A stretch of DNA of 29,612 nt, taken from Cytophagia bacterium. GTDB lineage: Bacteria; Bacteroidota; Bacteroidia; UBA7662. The notes beneath the pieces were generated by a model. It was given only the letters and a program-made list of their open reading frames with translations. It did not search any database and was not told the DNA's origin. Position 1 is the first letter of the stretch, and each line of letters opens with the position of its first letter. The position numbers and the translations under genes are program-made. Below are positions 1 to 7,920 of the stretch, piece by piece. The stretch is from assembly GCA_009926405.1 (NCBI GenBank), contig RFOZ01000006.1, forward strand, positions 1 to 29,612. Direction: 5' to 3'.

Positions 1-99
1 CGGTCGCTTCCTCCATAAACAATCGCTCCGTAAACAAGGTATCACCGGCCGTATTGTTTGCCACAACCCGACCCCTGGCCTCCAAAATCCCTTTTTTGG
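1..99 (-). repeat. 99-bp perfect inverted copy of the interior of lptC
   Basis: Read on the reverse strand, bases 1-99 are identical to 3637-3735, with no mismatch over 99 bases. Identity stops at base 100, which pairs with 3636. The copied segment is lptC coding sequence in the wrong orientation. It sits where the 5' part of coaX should be, and coaX-like protein sequence starts right after it. An exact, gap-free match of this length at the very edge of the sequence suggests a chimeric read join, a whole-genome-amplification inversion or an assembly-graph artefact. A genuine recent inverted duplication is possible but less likely. Confidence 0.95.
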
Positions 100-618
100 C
101 CCTTCGAAACCATGTACCGAACCCCCGAGACCTTGGGTTTGGATCGCAAAATCCAAATGGCAGGCGCGCTGGCTTTGTACCCCGATCGGGCTTGGATGGT
201 ATTGGGTCTGGGAACATGCCTGACCGTGGATTGGCTTTTGCCTTCGGAAACGGGAGGGGCAGCTCGGCATTTGGGCGGTTTGATTTCGCCGGGACTGCGC
301 ATGCGGTACCGGGCTCTTCATCGAGAAACCACCGCTTTGCCTGACCTTGAACCAACCTATACGCCGGCCCCATACCCTGGCAAAAGCACCGTTGAGGCCA
401 TTCATGCCGGGGCTCAGGGTGGCTGGATCGCTGAAATCCAGGCTCATACCCGCCGATGGAACGAAGCCCATCCGGGGGCTGGAGTCCTGGTCTGTGGGGG
501 AGACGCCAAGCCCGAGGTTTTGGCCCAAATCAGGGCTGATGGCCCCATCTTTGCCGAGCCTAACTTAGCCCTGCACGGTCTTTTCACCCTGCTACTCCAT
601 GCAAAACCACACCCCTAA
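100..618 (+). CDS. coaX: Type III pantothenate kinase, 5' end missing
   Basis: This is the C-terminal two thirds of a CoaX-type pantothenate kinase, the first enzyme of coenzyme A synthesis (pantothenate plus ATP gives 4'-phosphopantothenate). Visible family signatures are YRTPETLGLDR, the phosphate-binding GTCLTVD and GGLISPGLRMRYRALH. The N-terminal DxGN phosphate motif and about 85 residues are absent because bases 1-99 are an inverted piece of lptC. The frame is open back to a TTG at 58, but those codons are not coaX. The Asp expected before GTCLTVD (I/V-D-x-G-T in the family) is Gly here. The 3' end overlaps the next gene by 20 bases, suggesting translational coupling. Family assignment is firm; the true start lies outside the correct part of the window. 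Confidence 0.85.
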   Translation, partial: PFETMYRTPETLGLDRKIQMAGALALYPDRAWMVLGLGTCLTVDWLLPSETGGAARHLGGLISPGLRMRYRALHRETTALPDLEPTYTPAPYPGKSTVEAIHAGAQGGWIAEIQAHTRRWNEAHPGAGVLVCGGDAKPEVLAQIRADGPIFAEPNLALHGLFTLLLHAKPHP

Positions 619-1906
619 GCGTCTTTTGGTCTCTCTACATCGGGTGACCTACGTTGTGTTGTTGGGTTGCCTGGGGGTTCAGGCCCAAATAGCCAACTAC
701 GGCTCGCCCTATGCGCGTTTTGGTATGGGGGAATTTCAGCCTTCGGTTGGTGCCGCTTTTGGTGGCCTTGGTGGCATGCAGGCGGCTTTGGCCCATCCTC
801 TTTGGATTAATACCGAGAACCCAGCCTCCTTGGGTCAAGGAGCCTTGACCCGCATGGAACTGGGAACGCAGGCCCGTTTTTCCTTCCTGCGTACCGACGA
901 TCAGGCGTTGACCAAATCCAATATCAACCTCAATCATTTGGCTTTGGCAGTACCCGTTGGCAAATCCATGGGTACGGCCCTTTCGTTTACACCCTTTGCC
1001 ATTACCAATTACGATGTATCGGGCGGTGGGGTGGTAGACCCGGGCGGTGGAGAGGTTCCTTACCAAGTGGACGAGTTTTATACGGGCCGGGGAGGGTTCA
1101 ACCGCTTGGCCTGGGCCTGGGGTTGGCAAATCAATCCCCATTGGAGGGTGGGGTACGCGGCCAATGCGCTCTTTGGAAAGAGTGTTCGTGAGTTTCGTCG
1201 GGTTTTCCCCGATTCGATTCAAGCCTTTAATGTCCGCGTTCAGGATCAATGGTCGGTCCTGGACCTCTACCATCAAGTGGGGGTTCAGTTTCAACCGGGC
1301 AAACCCCGGTCAACCTGGAGAGGGACCTGGGGCCTCAGCCTGCGCTTGCCCTTTGAAGCGGCTTTGCGTCAAACCCTTTTGGCCGAACGTTTCACACTGA
1401 TAGCCGGGAATCCCCGGGTCCGGGATACGGTTTATAGCATGCCGGAATCCCAAGGAGATCTGACCATGCCCCTCAAAATCAGCCTGGGTTATTGGATTGA
1501 AAAGGAGGGCAAAGCAGGAACCGGTATGGAATTCAATTACGAGCCTCTTAGCCAATGGAGGGTGATGGGCCGTACGGATTCCTTGCAGAACCAATGGACC
1601 TTGCGTTGGGGGTGGTATCGGATGGTGAATCCGGGGGGCGGTTCCTCCGGGCGGTCCATGATTTACCGGGCTGGATTGAGGTACAGCCCCGGGGGACTAC
1701 GTCTAAGGGACTGTTCTATACCCGAAGCTGGAATCCACCTTGGTTTGGGAATACCCCTCCGTAGGTCGGTGAGTGTATTGAATTTTGGATTGGAAGCAGG
1801 TCGCTGGGGCACATTGCGTCAGGGATTGTTGCGGGAAGATTTTGTTCGCTTCAACCTTTCCTTAAATCTCAACGACCGTTGGTTTATCCGCAGGGTCTAC
1901 GATTAA
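599..1906 (+). CDS. Outer-membrane beta-barrel protein (OmpP1/FadL-PorV-like)
   Basis: A 435-residue secreted protein. A basic N-terminus and a hydrophobic stretch near residues 18-28 end at VQAQ, a typical Bacteroidota signal peptide. The mature part opens with YGSPYARFGMGEF and a glycine-rich segment, then NTENPASLG at about residues 72-80. That matches the N-x-NPAS pattern of Bacteroidota OmpP1/FadL- and PorV-like barrels. The rest alternates aromatic and polar residues as amphipathic strands do, ending in a strand close to the C-terminus. Its substrate cannot be read from the sequence. It starts 20 bases inside coaX and lies 52 bases before the TPR gene, the usual companion order upstream of lptC in the phylum. 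Confidence 0.7.
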   Translation: MQNHTPKRLLVSLHRVTYVVLLGCLGVQAQIANYGSPYARFGMGEFQPSVGAAFGGLGGMQAALAHPLWINTENPASLGQGALTRMELGTQARFSFLRTDDQALTKSNINLNHLALAVPVGKSMGTALSFTPFAITNYDVSGGGVVDPGGGEVPYQVDEFYTGRGGFNRLAWAWGWQINPHWRVGYAANALFGKSVREFRRVFPDSIQAFNVRVQDQWSVLDLYHQVGVQFQPGKPRSTWRGTWGLSLRLPFEAALRQTLLAERFTLIAGNPRVRDTVYSMPESQGDLTMPLKISLGYWIEKEGKAGTGMEFNYEPLSQWRVMGRTDSLQNQWTLRWGWYRMVNPGGGSSGRSMIYRAGLRYSPGGLRLRDCSIPEAGIHLGLGIPLRRSVSVLNFGLEAGRWGTLRQGLLREDFVRFNLSLNLNDRWFIRRVYD

Positions 1907-1958
1907 TTTCGCCCCGAGCATTTCTCAAAAGAGTCTTTAACAGCTATTTCAATAAATA

Positions 1959-3320
1959 ATGAAAACATCCTTCCAGCAGGGTTTTGCCCGTCTTTTTCTT
2001 CTTCTGAGTGTTTTTGGACTGCTGGCAACAGGCGTTGCCCGCGCTCAGGTCGATTGCTCCAAAAAATGGGGGGTGGACAGCGTTCAGACCATCCAAAACA
2101 TCTCGCTCTACCGGGAATTTTTCAAACAAAAGAATTTTGCGGCTGCCTTGGAGCCATGGCGCTATGTTTTTGAGCAGGCACCGTGCGCGCGCGAGCAGAC
2201 GCACATTGACGGGATTGCTATGTTCAAGGACCGTCTGAAGACCCAAAAAGACTCCGTATTGCGCACACCCCTTTTGGATACCCTTATGTTGATTTACGAT
2301 GCAAGGGCCAAGTTCTTCCCCAAAAGCGCCTCCAATGCCTTGGGTCGCAAAGCGGTTGACATGCTGGAATTCATCCCCGGGCAGAACCAACGCATCCGCG
2401 AAGCCTTTGAAGTGGCGGTACGAGTCGGAGGTCAGGCAACCGAGCCTTTTGTCTTGGGGTATTATTTCAAGGTCGCTATCAAGGACTACAAAGGCGGGGT
2501 TTTGAATCAGGGACAAATTTTTGACCTTTACAATCAGTTGACTGGAATTGCCGATGCCAACCTCGCCAATCCTGCTTTGGATTCCACCAAGCGTCTTCGT
2601 TACACCGAAAACAAAGCCGCTCTGGATGCTGACTTGTCCATTTCGGTGATTGAGAATTGCGATCAAATTCTCAAAAATTTTGAAGCCAAATTTTTAGCCG
2701 GCAATACCGAAAAGGCGCTTAGAGACCTCATCTACAACCAATTAAGGATCAAGAACTGCAAGGATTCCGAATTTTACGAAAAGGTTGCTGTGAGCAAATT
2801 TGCAGACGACCCTCAGCCTTCCCTCGGTATCGAATTGGCTCGCCGATTTCACAAGACGAACCGAACCAAGGATGCCGATGCCTATTACCAGGAGGCCCTC
2901 AAACTGGTCTTGGACGATTCCGTCAAAGCGCAGTACACGTTGGATTATGCTGCCTTGTTTAGCGAGGATAAACAATACGACAAAGCCAGGGAATTGGCCC
3001 TCCAAGCGAATGCCCTTCGTCCAAACTGGGGCAAGCCGCTCCTGTTCATTGGGAACTTGTACGCCGCCAGCTACAATGTCTGCGGAGGCGGTGGAATTCC
3101 TGCGCAGGCTGTTTATTGGGCTGCTGTTGACAAATTCAAGCAGGCCGCCCGAATCAATCCAGCCTTGCAATCCGAATGCGATCAGTTGGTGGACAAGTAC
3201 AGCGGTTATTTCCCCAAAAAGGAGACCCTTTTCTTTAACAACCCTCCTTACAAAGGCGGTGATTCATACCGTGTCGGTTGTTGGATTCAAGAAAGTACCT
3301 CGGTTCGAACCTCGGATTGA
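1959..3320 (+). CDS. Secreted tetratricopeptide-repeat protein
   Basis: A 453-residue protein with a clear signal peptide (hydrophobic core FLLLSVFGLLATGVA, cleavage near ARAQ). It is helical and rich in Ala, Lys, Asp and Tyr. TPR-like pairs are seen around KNFAAALEPWRYVFEQAP near residues 58-75 and around DADAYYQEALKLV and KQYDKARELALQANALRPN in the C-terminal third. There are no catalytic motifs, so a periplasmic or outer-membrane-facing scaffold role is the most that can be inferred. A TPR protein of this kind commonly precedes lptC in Bacteroidota. Its TGA shares one base with the lptC ATG (TGATG), so translation of the two is probably coupled. Confidence 0.75.
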   Translation: MKTSFQQGFARLFLLLSVFGLLATGVARAQVDCSKKWGVDSVQTIQNISLYREFFKQKNFAAALEPWRYVFEQAPCAREQTHIDGIAMFKDRLKTQKDSVLRTPLLDTLMLIYDARAKFFPKSASNALGRKAVDMLEFIPGQNQRIREAFEVAVRVGGQATEPFVLGYYFKVAIKDYKGGVLNQGQIFDLYNQLTGIADANLANPALDSTKRLRYTENKAALDADLSISVIENCDQILKNFEAKFLAGNTEKALRDLIYNQLRIKNCKDSEFYEKVAVSKFADDPQPSLGIELARRFHKTNRTKDADAYYQEALKLVLDDSVKAQYTLDYAALFSEDKQYDKARELALQANALRPNWGKPLLFIGNLYAASYNVCGGGGIPAQAVYWAAVDKFKQAARINPALQSECDQLVDKYSGYFPKKETLFFNNPPYKGGDSYRVGCWIQESTSVRTSD

Positions 3321-3878
3321 TGGACATTTGGACCCCTCCGTTGGGAAGTCGGGTACGGAATGGGGGGTGTTTTGTTGTCTTTTTGGGGATGGTCTTCCTA
3401 GGATGCGCCCCGGATCGCGAAGGAGCCGCGCGATTTCGTAGTCCTTTGGAGGTTGGGGTGGATCGCATGGAGGGGGTGGATTGGTGGTTCTATAGCCAGG
3501 GCAAAGTCAAAGCGCATGCGGTGGCCGGCAGGGCGGCCTGGCACCGAAACCAGGACAGGCTGGATTTGTACGAAGGCCTTCGGGTTGCTTTTTATGATGC
3601 ATCGGGCTCACGGATTGTGAGTCGTTTAACGGCCGACCAAAAAAGGGATTTTGGAGGCCAGGGGTCGGGTTGTGGCAAACAATACGGCCGGTGATACCTT
3701 GTTTACGGAGCGATTGTTTATGGAGGAAGCGACCGGCAGGGTTTATACCACCGGTCCGGTCCGGATCCGGACCCCCAGGGAGGTGTTGATGGGGGAGGGT
3801 TTGGAAGCCAACCGAGATTTGAGCCAATACCGGATTCTCAAGCTCAAAGGAAATGTACGCTGGGGGGGCCGTTCTTAA
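3320..3878 (+). pseudogene. lptC: LptC, LPS export lipoprotein, frameshifted as read
   Basis: LptC belongs to the Lpt complex that passes lipopolysaccharide from the inner membrane to LptA. The N-terminal part has a lipoprotein signal ending in the lipobox VFLGC, followed by an LptC-like region with YSQGKVKAHAVAGRAAW. The C-terminal part, in another frame, continues with LEARGRVVANN and TTGPVRIRTPRE, the beta-jellyroll pattern of LptC. The frames join at about 3638-3644, beside the A6 run. Removing one base there restores a protein of about 185 residues, a normal LptC length. Both halves are well conserved and the gene is normally needed, so I infer a sequence error. The shift falls at the edge of the 99-base inverted repeat. 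ATG 3320 is chosen over the upstream TTG 3278, which lies inside the TPR gene. Confidence 0.78.
3637..3735 (+). repeat. Internal copy of the 99-bp inverted repeat (within lptC)
   Basis: This is the interior partner of bases 1-99. It is the native location, since the flanking sequence on both sides is lptC and the lower half reads in frame with the lptC C-terminus. The left boundary (3637) abuts the A6 homopolymer where the lptC reading frame breaks. Confidence 0.95.
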
Positions 3879-3887
3879 TTTCGTGGA

Positions 3888-5168
3888 GTGATTGGTGTTT
3901 TACTGGCCTTGATGGCCTCCGCTTTTTTTTCGGGTATGGAATCAGCGTTCCTGAACGCCAACCGATTTCGCTTGGAATTACGCCAAAAGCAAGCCTACCC
4001 CTCCGCTCTGATTTTAGGCCGCTTCGTTCGGAATTCGGATGAATTTTTGGGGACCATATTGATTGGAAACAACCTGGCCCTGGTGGTATACGGGATGTTT
4101 TTGACGCCGCTGATTGACCCCATCCTCCTGTCTTGGTTCCCGGCTCTTGCGGGTCTGGACTTGGCCATGCTGGGGCTGCAGACGCTGTTGAGTTCGGTGG
4201 TGGTTTTGTTGTTGGGAGAGTATTTTCCCAAAACCGTTTTTCGGGCCAATGCGGACGCCTTGTTCATGGCTTTTGCAAGGCCCATGCAAGCGGTTTATTA
4301 TTTGTTATATCCATTTGTTTATGTGGTAAGCCGGGCCAGTCGCTGGTTGGTCCGCCAGGTTAGCAGCGAAGGCGAAGCACGTACCGCCAAGGTTTTTGAT
4401 AAAGCGGAGTTAAGCCATTGGCTCAACGAACAAGTGTATGCGCAGGATGAGGCGGCTGAGCAAGAAGTGGACCTGGGTTATTTTCACAAAGCCTTGTATT
4501 TTAGCGATATAAAGATTAGAGCCTGCATGGTCCCCCGGACGGAATTGGTGGGCTTGGAGGTGGGAAGCAGTCGCGATCAAGTCCTCAAGGTTTTTAACCA
4601 AAGTGGTTTATCCAAGTTGCTTCTCTACCAGGGGGACATGGATCATGTAGTCGGTTATGTTCACTTTCATTCGGTCTTGGCCCTGGACCCATCGTTGCCA
4701 TTCCGTTTGCAGGATTTGCAATTGCCTTTGGCCATCGTTCCGGAATCCATGTCGGCTTCCCGACTCCTCAAACAATTGACCGCCGGGCGGCGTTCGATGG
4801 CGCTGGTGGTGGATGAACTAGGTGGAACCGCAGGTATGGTCACGGTGGAGGATTTGCTCGAAGAAATTTTTGGAGAAATTCAAGACGAACACGACGAGCC
4901 CGAAAGAGTGGAGAAAGAGGTGGAAGCCGGAAAATTTCTTTTTTCGGGTCGCTTAGAGGTGGATTATATCAACGAGCATTACGACTTGGGTATTCCGCTG
5001 GGTCCCTACGAGACCCTGGGGGGCTGGGTTATGGAAAGCCGAGGAGATTTGCCCGAAGCAGGGAGTTCCTGGGTCGAAGCAGGGCTCGAAGTCCGGGTCG
5101 AAGCCGTTAGCACAACCCGAATTGACCTTATCAGCCTGCGACGCCTTGGAAAGGATGCCGAAGAATAG
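3888..5168 (+). CDS. CNNM/CBS/CorC-domain membrane protein, GldE-like (HlyC/CorC family)
   Basis: A 426-residue protein starting at GTG, 9 bases after lptC. Residues 1-140 form a CNNM-type transmembrane domain with the signature FFSGMESAFLNANR, several hydrophobic helices and GEYFPKTVFR. Residues about 200-325 form a CBS pair, with MVPRTELVGLEV at its start and VVDELGGTAGMVTVEDLLEE at its end. Residues about 350-420 are the CorC_HlyC transporter-associated domain (YINEHYDLGIPLGPYETLGGWV). Members are linked to magnesium or divalent-cation transport. The Bacteroidota versions in this neighbourhood include GldE, which is associated with gliding. I assign the family with high confidence. Calling it GldE itself is inference, so no symbol is given. 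Confidence 0.88.
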   Translation: MIGVLLALMASAFFSGMESAFLNANRFRLELRQKQAYPSALILGRFVRNSDEFLGTILIGNNLALVVYGMFLTPLIDPILLSWFPALAGLDLAMLGLQTLLSSVVVLLLGEYFPKTVFRANADALFMAFARPMQAVYYLLYPFVYVVSRASRWLVRQVSSEGEARTAKVFDKAELSHWLNEQVYAQDEAAEQEVDLGYFHKALYFSDIKIRACMVPRTELVGLEVGSSRDQVLKVFNQSGLSKLLLYQGDMDHVVGYVHFHSVLALDPSLPFRLQDLQLPLAIVPESMSASRLLKQLTAGRRSMALVVDELGGTAGMVTVEDLLEEIFGEIQDEHDEPERVEKEVEAGKFLFSGRLEVDYINEHYDLGIPLGPYETLGGWVMESRGDLPEAGSSWVEAGLEVRVEAVSTTRIDLISLRRLGKDAEE

Positions 5169-5180
5169 GCCCAAAGGCTT

Positions 5181-5188
5181 ATTTTTGC
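5181..5188 (+). promoter_or_regulatory. Candidate Bacteroidota -7 box (TATTTTTG)
   Basis: An exact match to the Bacteroidetes TAnnTTTG element in the 39-base gap before the PpiD-like gene. The predicted start of transcription would be near 5193, leaving a short leader before ATG 5208. A second match, TAATTTTG at 5197-5204, is too close to the start codon unless the transcript is leaderless. No convincing -33 TTG is at the right spacing. Confidence 0.4.
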
Positions 5189-5207
5189 ATCCCTTTAATT
5201 TTGTAAG

Positions 5208-7307
5208 ATGTCGGTTATTACCACTATACGCAGCAAAGCGGGTCTTCTGGTCGCTATCATTGGTCTTGCCTTGGTTTCCTTCCTGGCCATGGATGTATTC
5301 ACCGGAAACGGACTTTTTTCGCAAAGAAACCCAACGGATGTTGGGGAAATTGAAGGCGACAAAATCAGTTTGAATCTTTTTGATACCAAACTCAAGGAAA
5401 CCGTTGACAACTACAAAGCCAATACCAACACGGCCCAGGTGGACGAGGCCACCATGGCATCGCTGCGTGACCAGGTTTGGAATGAATTGCTCCGGGAGCG
5501 AATTATGGGTGAAACCTACAAGGACTTGGGCTTGGAGGTTGGCGAAGAGGAGCTTTACGATATGGTTCAGGGCAAAAACCTCCATCCCGAAATCCAAAAA
5601 GCCTTTACCGACCCCCAAACCGGTCAATTTGACCGCACCCGGGTTGTTGATTTTCTCAAAAACCTCAGCAAACAGCCTGCAGACATGCAGAAGAAGTGGA
5701 AGGCCTTTGAGGATTACTTACTCAAGGACCGTGCAACCCGCAAATACGCCAATCTGGTTGCCAAAGGCATGTACATCCCTGACTTTTTTGCAGACGAATT
5801 CGTCAAGGGCACCAATATTGCGGCTACTGGACGGTATGCCCTGCTTGACTACAGCACCATCGTGGATTCGACCATCCGTTTGAGCGATGCCGATTACCAA
5901 ACCGCTTACGAGAAGTTCAAAACCTCTTTTAAGCTCAAGGACGATATCAGAGCCCTGGATTATGTGAGTTTTGAAGTAAGCGCCTCCAGCGAAGACTCCG
6001 CCAAGGCTAAGCAGATGCTCTTGGAGCTTCGTGATGCCCTTGTTGCCAGCACCGATGATAGCGCTTTTGCATCGCTGCGTTCCGATTTGCCTTACGATGA
6101 TCGCTTTACGCCTGTTTCGACTTTGACCCAGCCCGCTTTGGTTGCCTTGGCAAGTGCACCGGTAGGGACTGTGACCGATCTCTACGTGGAGAATGGAGCC
6201 TACTATTTGACCAAATTATCCCAAAAAACCAGCCGTCCTGACTCCGTCAAGGCCAGGCATATCCTTCTCAAAGTGGAGAATCGACCCGATTCAACCGTTA
6301 AGGCCCAGGCGGATAGCCTAAAGCGGGCGGTGCAGAGTGGTTCGGATTTTGCAACCTTGGCAACATCATTTTCTGCTGATCCCGGATCAGCTATCAAGGG
6401 AGGCGATTTGGGGTACTTTGCGGAAGGCATGATGGTAAAGCCCTTTAATGATGCCTGTTTTGGGGGTCGAAGCGGGGATCTCGTGGTCGTCCGTTCTGAT
6501 TTTGGTTACCATTTGATACAAATCAACGACCAAAAGGGCCAGAAGCCCATGGTTAAGCTGGCCCCGGTGGCCGCTAGGATTGCCCCATCGACCGAGACAT
6601 TCCGAGCACGTTTTGCCGAGGCCACGGCCTTTGCTTCCGCTCTCAAAAATTCAGAAGATTTTCAGAAAGCCGTGGACACCAAGGGCTTGCCCAAGAAGAC
6701 GGCCGAAAACATTCGTGTAGGCGATCGTGTGATTCCTGGCATCAACAACGCCCGCGATATTGTTCGCTGGGCCTACAAAGCCGCCCCCGGTGATTTGAGC
6801 CCCCTCTTCGAAACAGAGGACCGTTTTGTCATCGCTGTTTTGACCAAATCCCTCGAAAAAGGGTACAAACCCCTCGAAGAGGTCAAGGCCGATCTGGAAT
6901 ATCGTATTCGCAAAGAGAAAAAAGGGGAAATGCTCTCCAGTAAATGGACCTCTATTCTGGGTCAAAATCCCAACCTCGAAGCCGCTGCTGCAAAAGCCGG
7001 CACCGTTGTACAGCCCTTGATGGGGGCCTCTTTCTTGGGATCCTTCATTAACGGGGTGGGCCAAGAACCCAAACTATCCGGGGCTTTGTTTTCAACGCCC
7101 AAAGGCCGAATCGGGAAGCCGGTGGCCGGGGAGCGCGGTGTTTATGTTTTTGTGGTGGATAGCCTATCAAGTCTGCCCAAAGACTACGATTTGCGTTCGG
7201 CCAGGGCATCGCTCGAAGGTCAATTCCGTGGACGCGCTGGTAATGAGCCTTTTGGAGCCAAGCGCGAATTAGCAACGGTCAAAGATGACCGCCACCTCTT
7301 TTATTAA
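5208..7307 (+). CDS. PpiD/SurA-like periplasmic peptidylprolyl isomerase
   Basis: A 699-residue membrane-anchored foldase. A short cytosolic N-terminus is followed by one transmembrane helix (about residues 11-29, LLVAIIGLALVSFLAMDVF). A SurA_N-like helical chaperone region runs to about residue 330. One parvulin rotamase domain lies at about 347-443, with VKARHILLK, the SADPGSAIKGGDLGYFAEG core and DFGYHLIQI. The C-terminal 250 residues are again helical and SurA/PpiD-like. In the family these proteins help newly exported outer-membrane proteins fold at the outer face of the inner membrane, which fits the surrounding envelope genes. The length is normal for Bacteroidota PpiD-type proteins. 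The sequence alone does not separate a PpiD from a SurA role. Confidence 0.9.
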   Translation: MSVITTIRSKAGLLVAIIGLALVSFLAMDVFTGNGLFSQRNPTDVGEIEGDKISLNLFDTKLKETVDNYKANTNTAQVDEATMASLRDQVWNELLRERIMGETYKDLGLEVGEEELYDMVQGKNLHPEIQKAFTDPQTGQFDRTRVVDFLKNLSKQPADMQKKWKAFEDYLLKDRATRKYANLVAKGMYIPDFFADEFVKGTNIAATGRYALLDYSTIVDSTIRLSDADYQTAYEKFKTSFKLKDDIRALDYVSFEVSASSEDSAKAKQMLLELRDALVASTDDSAFASLRSDLPYDDRFTPVSTLTQPALVALASAPVGTVTDLYVENGAYYLTKLSQKTSRPDSVKARHILLKVENRPDSTVKAQADSLKRAVQSGSDFATLATSFSADPGSAIKGGDLGYFAEGMMVKPFNDACFGGRSGDLVVVRSDFGYHLIQINDQKGQKPMVKLAPVAARIAPSTETFRARFAEATAFASALKNSEDFQKAVDTKGLPKKTAENIRVGDRVIPGINNARDIVRWAYKAAPGDLSPLFETEDRFVIAVLTKSLEKGYKPLEEVKADLEYRIRKEKKGEMLSSKWTSILGQNPNLEAAAAKAGTVVQPLMGASFLGSFINGVGQEPKLSGALFSTPKGRIGKPVAGERGVYVFVVDSLSSLPKDYDLRSARASLEGQFRGRAGNEPFGAKRELATVKDDRHLFY

Positions 7308-7312
7308 TTTTG
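7305..7312 (+). promoter_or_regulatory. Candidate -7 box (TAATTTTG) before the DUF2480 gene
   Basis: An exact TAnnTTTG match overlapping the stop of the PpiD-like gene. Transcription would begin near 7318. This favours ATG 7349 as the next start codon, because the alternative TTG 7310 lies inside the box. No clear -33 element is visible. Confidence 0.35.
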
Positions 7313-7348
7313 GATTCGCAGCCGCTTTCCAAGGCTACGACTCAAGGC

Positions 7349-7882
7349 ATGGGCGAGGAATCGTTGCCAATTCGTAACAAAATCCAAGAAAGCGGGATTC
7401 AGGTCTTGGATCCCGAGGATTTTTTGTTGCCTTTAAGTCAAATTCAACCCCTTGATCTAGCGGACTATTTGGGCGAATGGGGGGTGCTCCGCGAAAAAGA
7501 CTTCCGTGCTCGTGTTCAGGCTATGGACACCGCTCCATTCGCAGGGCGATGGGTGGCATTGTTTTGCTCCATAGAGGCCGTATGGCCGCCTTGGGCCGTG
7601 ATGGTGTTGGCCGCGCACTTGCAGACCAAGGACCCCTTGGCTGTTCCCAAAGGGATTGAATTTGGGACTCCAGACCAGGTTCAGCGCTCTTTGGCATTGG
7701 AACGTATTCGGCAAATGGATACCGAAACCTACCTAGACGCACGTCTGATGATCAAGGCCTGTTCCAGGGCCGAATGGACCCCTTCACTTTATTTGGCTTT
7801 GACGCAACGCTTGTTAGGCGTTGTCCAAACGCTCTTCTACGGCGAGCCTTGTTCAGCCTTTCCGATTTACAAACGCCGTTGA
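7349..7882 (+). CDS. DUF2480 family protein
   Basis: A 177-residue soluble protein of the Bacteroidota-restricted DUF2480 family, function unknown. Recognisable family segments are the N-terminal IRNKIQESGIQVLDPEDF, the central LREKDFR followed by FAGRWVALFCSIEAVWPPWA, and the C-terminal MIKACSR and FYGEPCSAFPIYK. Family members begin a few residues before the I-x-N-K/R-I motif. For that reason I choose ATG 7349 over TTG 7310, which would add 13 residues unlike the family. There is no signal peptide or membrane segment. It lies between the periplasmic foldase and the lytic transglycosylase, but this context does not identify a role. Confidence 0.82.
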   Translation: MGEESLPIRNKIQESGIQVLDPEDFLLPLSQIQPLDLADYLGEWGVLREKDFRARVQAMDTAPFAGRWVALFCSIEAVWPPWAVMVLAAHLQTKDPLAVPKGIEFGTPDQVQRSLALERIRQMDTETYLDARLMIKACSRAEWTPSLYLALTQRLLGVVQTLFYGEPCSAFPIYKRR

Positions 7883-7891
7883 TTTGTGGCG

Positions 7892-7899
7892 TAATTTTG
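7892..7899 (+). promoter_or_regulatory. Candidate -7 box (TAATTTTG) before the lytic transglycosylase
   Basis: An exact TAnnTTTG match in the 38-base gap after the DUF2480 gene, 21 bases before ATG 7921. This gives a predicted leader of about 16 bases. The -33 region lies inside the upstream gene and shows no clean TTTG at ideal spacing. Confidence 0.4.
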
Positions 7900-7920
7900 G
7901 GAAAGACCTGAACGAAATTT

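Noticed and set aside
635..1294. 219-residue open frame on the - strand
   Set aside because: It is antisense to the outer-membrane protein gene, which has a signal peptide and family motifs. The reverse frame has no recognisable features.
3638..3646. Programmed -1 ribosomal frameshifting at the A-AAA-AAG run in lptC
   Set aside because: The second half of lptC is reached by a +1 (or -2) change, whereas that slippery site drives -1 shifts. lptC is also not known to use recoding, and the spot coincides with the edge of the inverted repeat. An extra base is the simpler reading.
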